From the NCBI GenBank assembly GCA_020161295.1, contig JAIUOA010000005.1:62001-126000 (forward strand): 64,000 nt of DNA. The letters run 5' to 3'. Positions within the stretch are counted from its first letter, which is position 1; every line of letters starts with the position of its first letter. Position numbers and translations under genes: made by a program. This DNA comes from Bacillota bacterium (GTDB lineage: Bacteria; Bacillota; Clostridia; Peptostreptococcales; Acidaminobacteraceae). The notes under the pieces were generated by a model. It worked only from the letters and a program-made list of their open reading frames with translations. It was not told the DNA's origin and made no database searches. Of this stretch, positions 61,456 to 64,000 are shown piece after piece.

Positions 61456-61861
61456 CCAAATCCCCCCTTTCCTTAGCAAAACTCATTTGGGTCAATTTAT
61501 TTAGACGATTATTCAAGTTGTATTTTCGGTTTCAACTAATACAACAACTTGAGTCACGATTTTTTGAAAGTTATCAATATAAATTTTGATTAACTACTAT
61601 TTGGGAAAAAATTTCACATCGAAATAATCATAAACGCTTAAAACTCTAAGTTCGCACCTAGCTATTTGCGTTGAAAATAAAAAAAAGAAATGAATCGGTT
61701 AAAGTAACCAACACACTTCTTTTGTTTTGCAATATTTTTTTGCCTTTCCATACACACATTACTCAATCATTACAAATCAGCGATGCAATCGTCCTTTTTT
61801 CAAGTATAATTTTATGTCTATATCTGCATTCAAACAACTATTCACCCTTGTATTTCCAAAA
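61456..61861. other. AT-rich intergenic region of 406 bp
   Basis: No gene was seen. It contains an imperfect hairpin, CAAGTTGTATT (61513-61523) with AATACAACAACTTG (61537-61550), and several A/T runs. It presumably holds the promoter of the sigma-factor gene and the terminator of the gene ending at 61862, but neither can be pinpointed. Confidence 0.4.
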
Positions 61862-64000
61862 TTAGCTCATAAATTTATCACTTATTTCTTTAAGAAAGTA
61901 GATGTTTCCTTGATGATACTTATTACATATTTTTGATGTTTTATCATTAATTTCATCAATATTCCATTCAAAAAAACACTTAATTATTTCAACAATCTCA
62001 CACTCTGGATAACTAGGCAATGAATTGTCTGTCATGATATCAAACAAACTTACAAGTTTCATTTTATTATCATCCGTTGTAACATTTACACAATGCTTTT
62101 TAATAGCGTTAATTGCATCGTGAGAATTGTACTCAACTTCAACATATTTTATAGCAATGCAATAAAATTCATAAATCCAATTTTCATAGGGTTCAATATA
62201 TTCTAAAAACCGTACGCTTTCAGATAAAAGTGACTTTTCAGCAGCTGTCAGCCTATCTAAACACCGAATTTTATTACCATATGCTTTCATAAAGGATACT
62301 AAAACCGATTTGGTATCTTCTATAATTTCTTCATCAGGTATATGGCTTAAAAACTCCCGTTGTAAATTTGATATAATGTCTATATTCCAATTATCAATCA
62401 AACTTAAATAAACCAAATCGCTTGAACCCTCAAAAGAATTGTATAAAGCAATAAAAAGATGCCTTGCAATTAAATTTGAAATGTCCTCTTTCTTAAACGA
62501 ATATTTGAATGCTTTAATATAGTTTTCCTTCATTAATTGGAATAATTTCACATTAAGATTTCCACTTACAAAACCCTCAAAATAAGCTTCCCAACTGATT
62601 GTAAAATCTTTTAATTTTGATATTTGATCAAGTAAAAAATTATTGCTAAGATAGTCAATATTTACGGAATAAAGGCCCATTAATGTATAAGCCTCCAGTG
62701 CACATTCATCCAACAGTGACTTAAATTTCTTTTCTAAATCAATATCCCATTTGCCATCTGTTACATTATTTCGTTTACCATATAAAGACAAAACAATCAA
62801 CGTATCAATAAAATCTCCTCTAACTGTTCTATGTGAATATGAAACATAACAATCTTTATATTCCGCTTCAATCTCTAAAGGCAAATTATTCAAAATCTCT
62901 AAAACTATCTCTTTTGATAAGTAATAATTATTAGTTTCGTATGACATTTTGTCACTTCTACAACCAGACTCAATCAACTTTGAAATCGAATACAATACCC
63001 ATTTGTATGTTGCTTTATGGTGACTACTATAAACTTCATATGTTCCATTCCAAAAGCCCTCATCAGTGATGTAATCATAAATGTAATTTTGTAATTTTGA
63101 CCAATCAAATCCTCCTTTATTATTCCAAACATTATTCAAAGCGTTTAAAATTTCTGCTACATAATGATAACCCAGTTTTTTAAAACAATTCAAATGAGAT
63201 ACAATAAGTTCAGGATTGTTTTCAACAAAATTTTTAAGCACATTTCCTAACCCTTCAACTGTAGGACCATCCCATCCATTTTCTTTGAAATCTCTTAAAA
63301 CCGTACTTAGCTCACTAATTGTCATACCTGTCATTTCATCAATTGTAATTGGAGATCTTGCTGTGTATGATCCAACTATTATTGGACCAATACTTGCCGC
63401 CAGTACAGGTTTGAAATCTCCACTATATTTTTGAGTTATCTGATCTCTGATACTATTAAATCTCTCAATCTTATTTAACGCATTTATTCTTTTTAATTTC
63501 CATACGTCTACATACCTGTCTTCCTCATCCATTTTAAAATGTATTTGCGGTCCATTTTCAATAAAAGTATTAATCAAGCAGAATTCTTCTTCGTTTAACT
63601 TTTCAATTTGCTCCAAAACAACTCGAAGTTCATCACCAAATGCTGAATTCCCAAAAACAATGCGTCCTCTTTCACTTTTTAACAATTTCCAAAACTCTGA
63701 CTTATATATGTGGTATTTTTTTCCAACATTATAAAGAACTATCTTTTGAAAAATAAATAAATTCTCAATCATATACCTCTCAAATACAGTTAATGCAACA
63801 TCCATATTAATATTATCTAAAATGCGTAATAGAATATCAAGAATGCCTTCATAACTGTGTATATGATACTTTTTAGATTCATATAACGAATGATATGTAC
63901 CCTCACTAAGAAACCCCAAAATTAGCTTACTAATCTTCTCATTCATATCTGAAGGTAAATTTTCAATTTTAAAGTCTATTGTTAATTTTTCTATTGCAGT
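61862..64000 (-). CDS. C-terminal part of a large AT-rich protein of unknown function
   Basis: 712 codons are in the window. The frame stays open through the 54 bp before the first ATG, so the true start is beyond position 64000 and this is not a 694-residue protein. It is soluble, helical and low in GC. The segment SPITIDEMTGMTISELSTVL with a following NGWDGPTVEGLGN resembles the C-terminal region of very large P-loop NTPases found in bacterial accessory islands, some of which are suspected defence proteins. No catalytic motif is visible in this part. It lies behind the conjugative sigma/HTH module and may be cargo. Confidence 0.6.
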   Translation of the reverse strand, partial: TAIEKLTIDFKIENLPSDMNEKISKLILGFLSEGTYHSLYESKKYHIHSYEGILDILLRILDNINMDVALTVFERYMIENLFIFQKIVLYNVGKKYHIYKSEFWKLLKSERGRIVFGNSAFGDELRVVLEQIEKLNEEEFCLINTFIENGPQIHFKMDEEDRYVDVWKLKRINALNKIERFNSIRDQITQKYSGDFKPVLAASIGPIIVGSYTARSPITIDEMTGMTISELSTVLRDFKENGWDGPTVEGLGNVLKNFVENNPELIVSHLNCFKKLGYHYVAEILNALNNVWNNKGGFDWSKLQNYIYDYITDEGFWNGTYEVYSSHHKATYKWVLYSISKLIESGCRSDKMSYETNNYYLSKEIVLEILNNLPLEIEAEYKDCYVSYSHRTVRGDFIDTLIVLSLYGKRNNVTDGKWDIDLEKKFKSLLDECALEAYTLMGLYSVNIDYLSNNFLLDQISKLKDFTISWEAYFEGFVSGNLNVKLFQLMKENYIKAFKYSFKKEDISNLIARHLFIALYNSFEGSSDLVYLSLIDNWNIDIISNLQREFLSHIPDEEIIEDTKSVLVSFMKAYGNKIRCLDRLTAAEKSLLSESVRFLEYIEPYENWIYEFYCIAIKYVEVEYNSHDAINAIKKHCVNVTTDDNKMKLVSLFDIMTDNSLPSYPECEIVEIIKCFFEWNIDEINDKTSKICNKYHQGNIYFLKEISDKFMS

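Overview
The window looks like chromosomal DNA of an anaerobic, low-to-moderate-GC Firmicute, most likely a member of the Clostridia. Supporting signs are strong GGAGG-type ribosome sites with ATG/GTG/TTG starts, sigma-A type promoters, a LevR-type PTS regulator, rubrerythrin, PadR regulators, clostridial-type large serine recombinases and a probable UGA-encoded selenocysteine. The genus cannot be fixed from the sequence alone. No rRNA, tRNA or CRISPR array was recognised.

Positions 1-9340, minus strand. The window opens with the N-terminus of a PLP aminotransferase. A sugar operon follows (PTS IIB, IIC, IIA, then the phospho-muramidase MupG and an HPr-like protein). It has a near-perfect sigma-54 promoter, an upstream cluster of four TTGCACACT-type repeats and an adjacent LevR-family activator, so this is a complete sigma-54 circuit probably serving cell-wall sugar recycling. 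Upstream of it lies modABC (molybdate import) with a Mo-box-like palindrome before modA; a HTH-TOBE protein at 10914 is the likely regulator.

Positions 9459-29637 are a mosaic of small regulatory and housekeeping units: a PadR/HAAS pair, DUF2975 plus a small XRE regulator, a FAD reductase, AraC/GyrI, a diguanylate cyclase whose 7TM sensor appears deleted, a UvrA-like ATPase and a carbohydrate-binding lipoprotein. An orphan OmpR-type winged-helix protein has matching 11-bp direct-repeat sites, and a GGDEF-EAL receptor, Nudix, ArsR-DUF2087, DMT transporter, radical SAM protein and phosphoesterase follow. There is a frameshifted cyclase-fold gene and a short SelW-like gene that needs an in-frame UGA read as selenocysteine (Cys-x-x-Sec).

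Positions 29694-52608. A tight four-gene operon (DUF2804, HerA-like ATPase, C39-like cysteine protease fold, ParB-like/BMP fusion) has no obvious known role. Next come a PadR/DUF2812 unit with a textbook promoter and tandem operators, RidA, and an orphan histidine-type leader peptide with attenuator that precedes a small unknown gene rather than his genes. Then a methyltransferase/DUF4180/PadR cluster, a TruA paralogue with an altered catalytic motif, a Crp-type regulator divergent from a DUF606 transporter, a small alarmone synthetase, a diaminopropionate ammonia-lyase/decarboxylase pair, rubrerythrin, and an FHA-RodA/FtsW-PBP cell-wall operon.

Positions 52813-64000 are accessory. They contain a decayed Schlafen/AlbA-type ATPase, a tetO-like palindrome, two unrelated large serine recombinases, a cyclase-fold/CopZ pair, short tandem repeats, and a Tn916/Tn1549-like module (sigma factor, HTH, small SHOCT-like protein, serine recombinase). 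The window ends in the C-terminal 712 residues of a large AT-rich protein of unknown function that runs off the edge and may be mobile-element cargo, possibly for defence.
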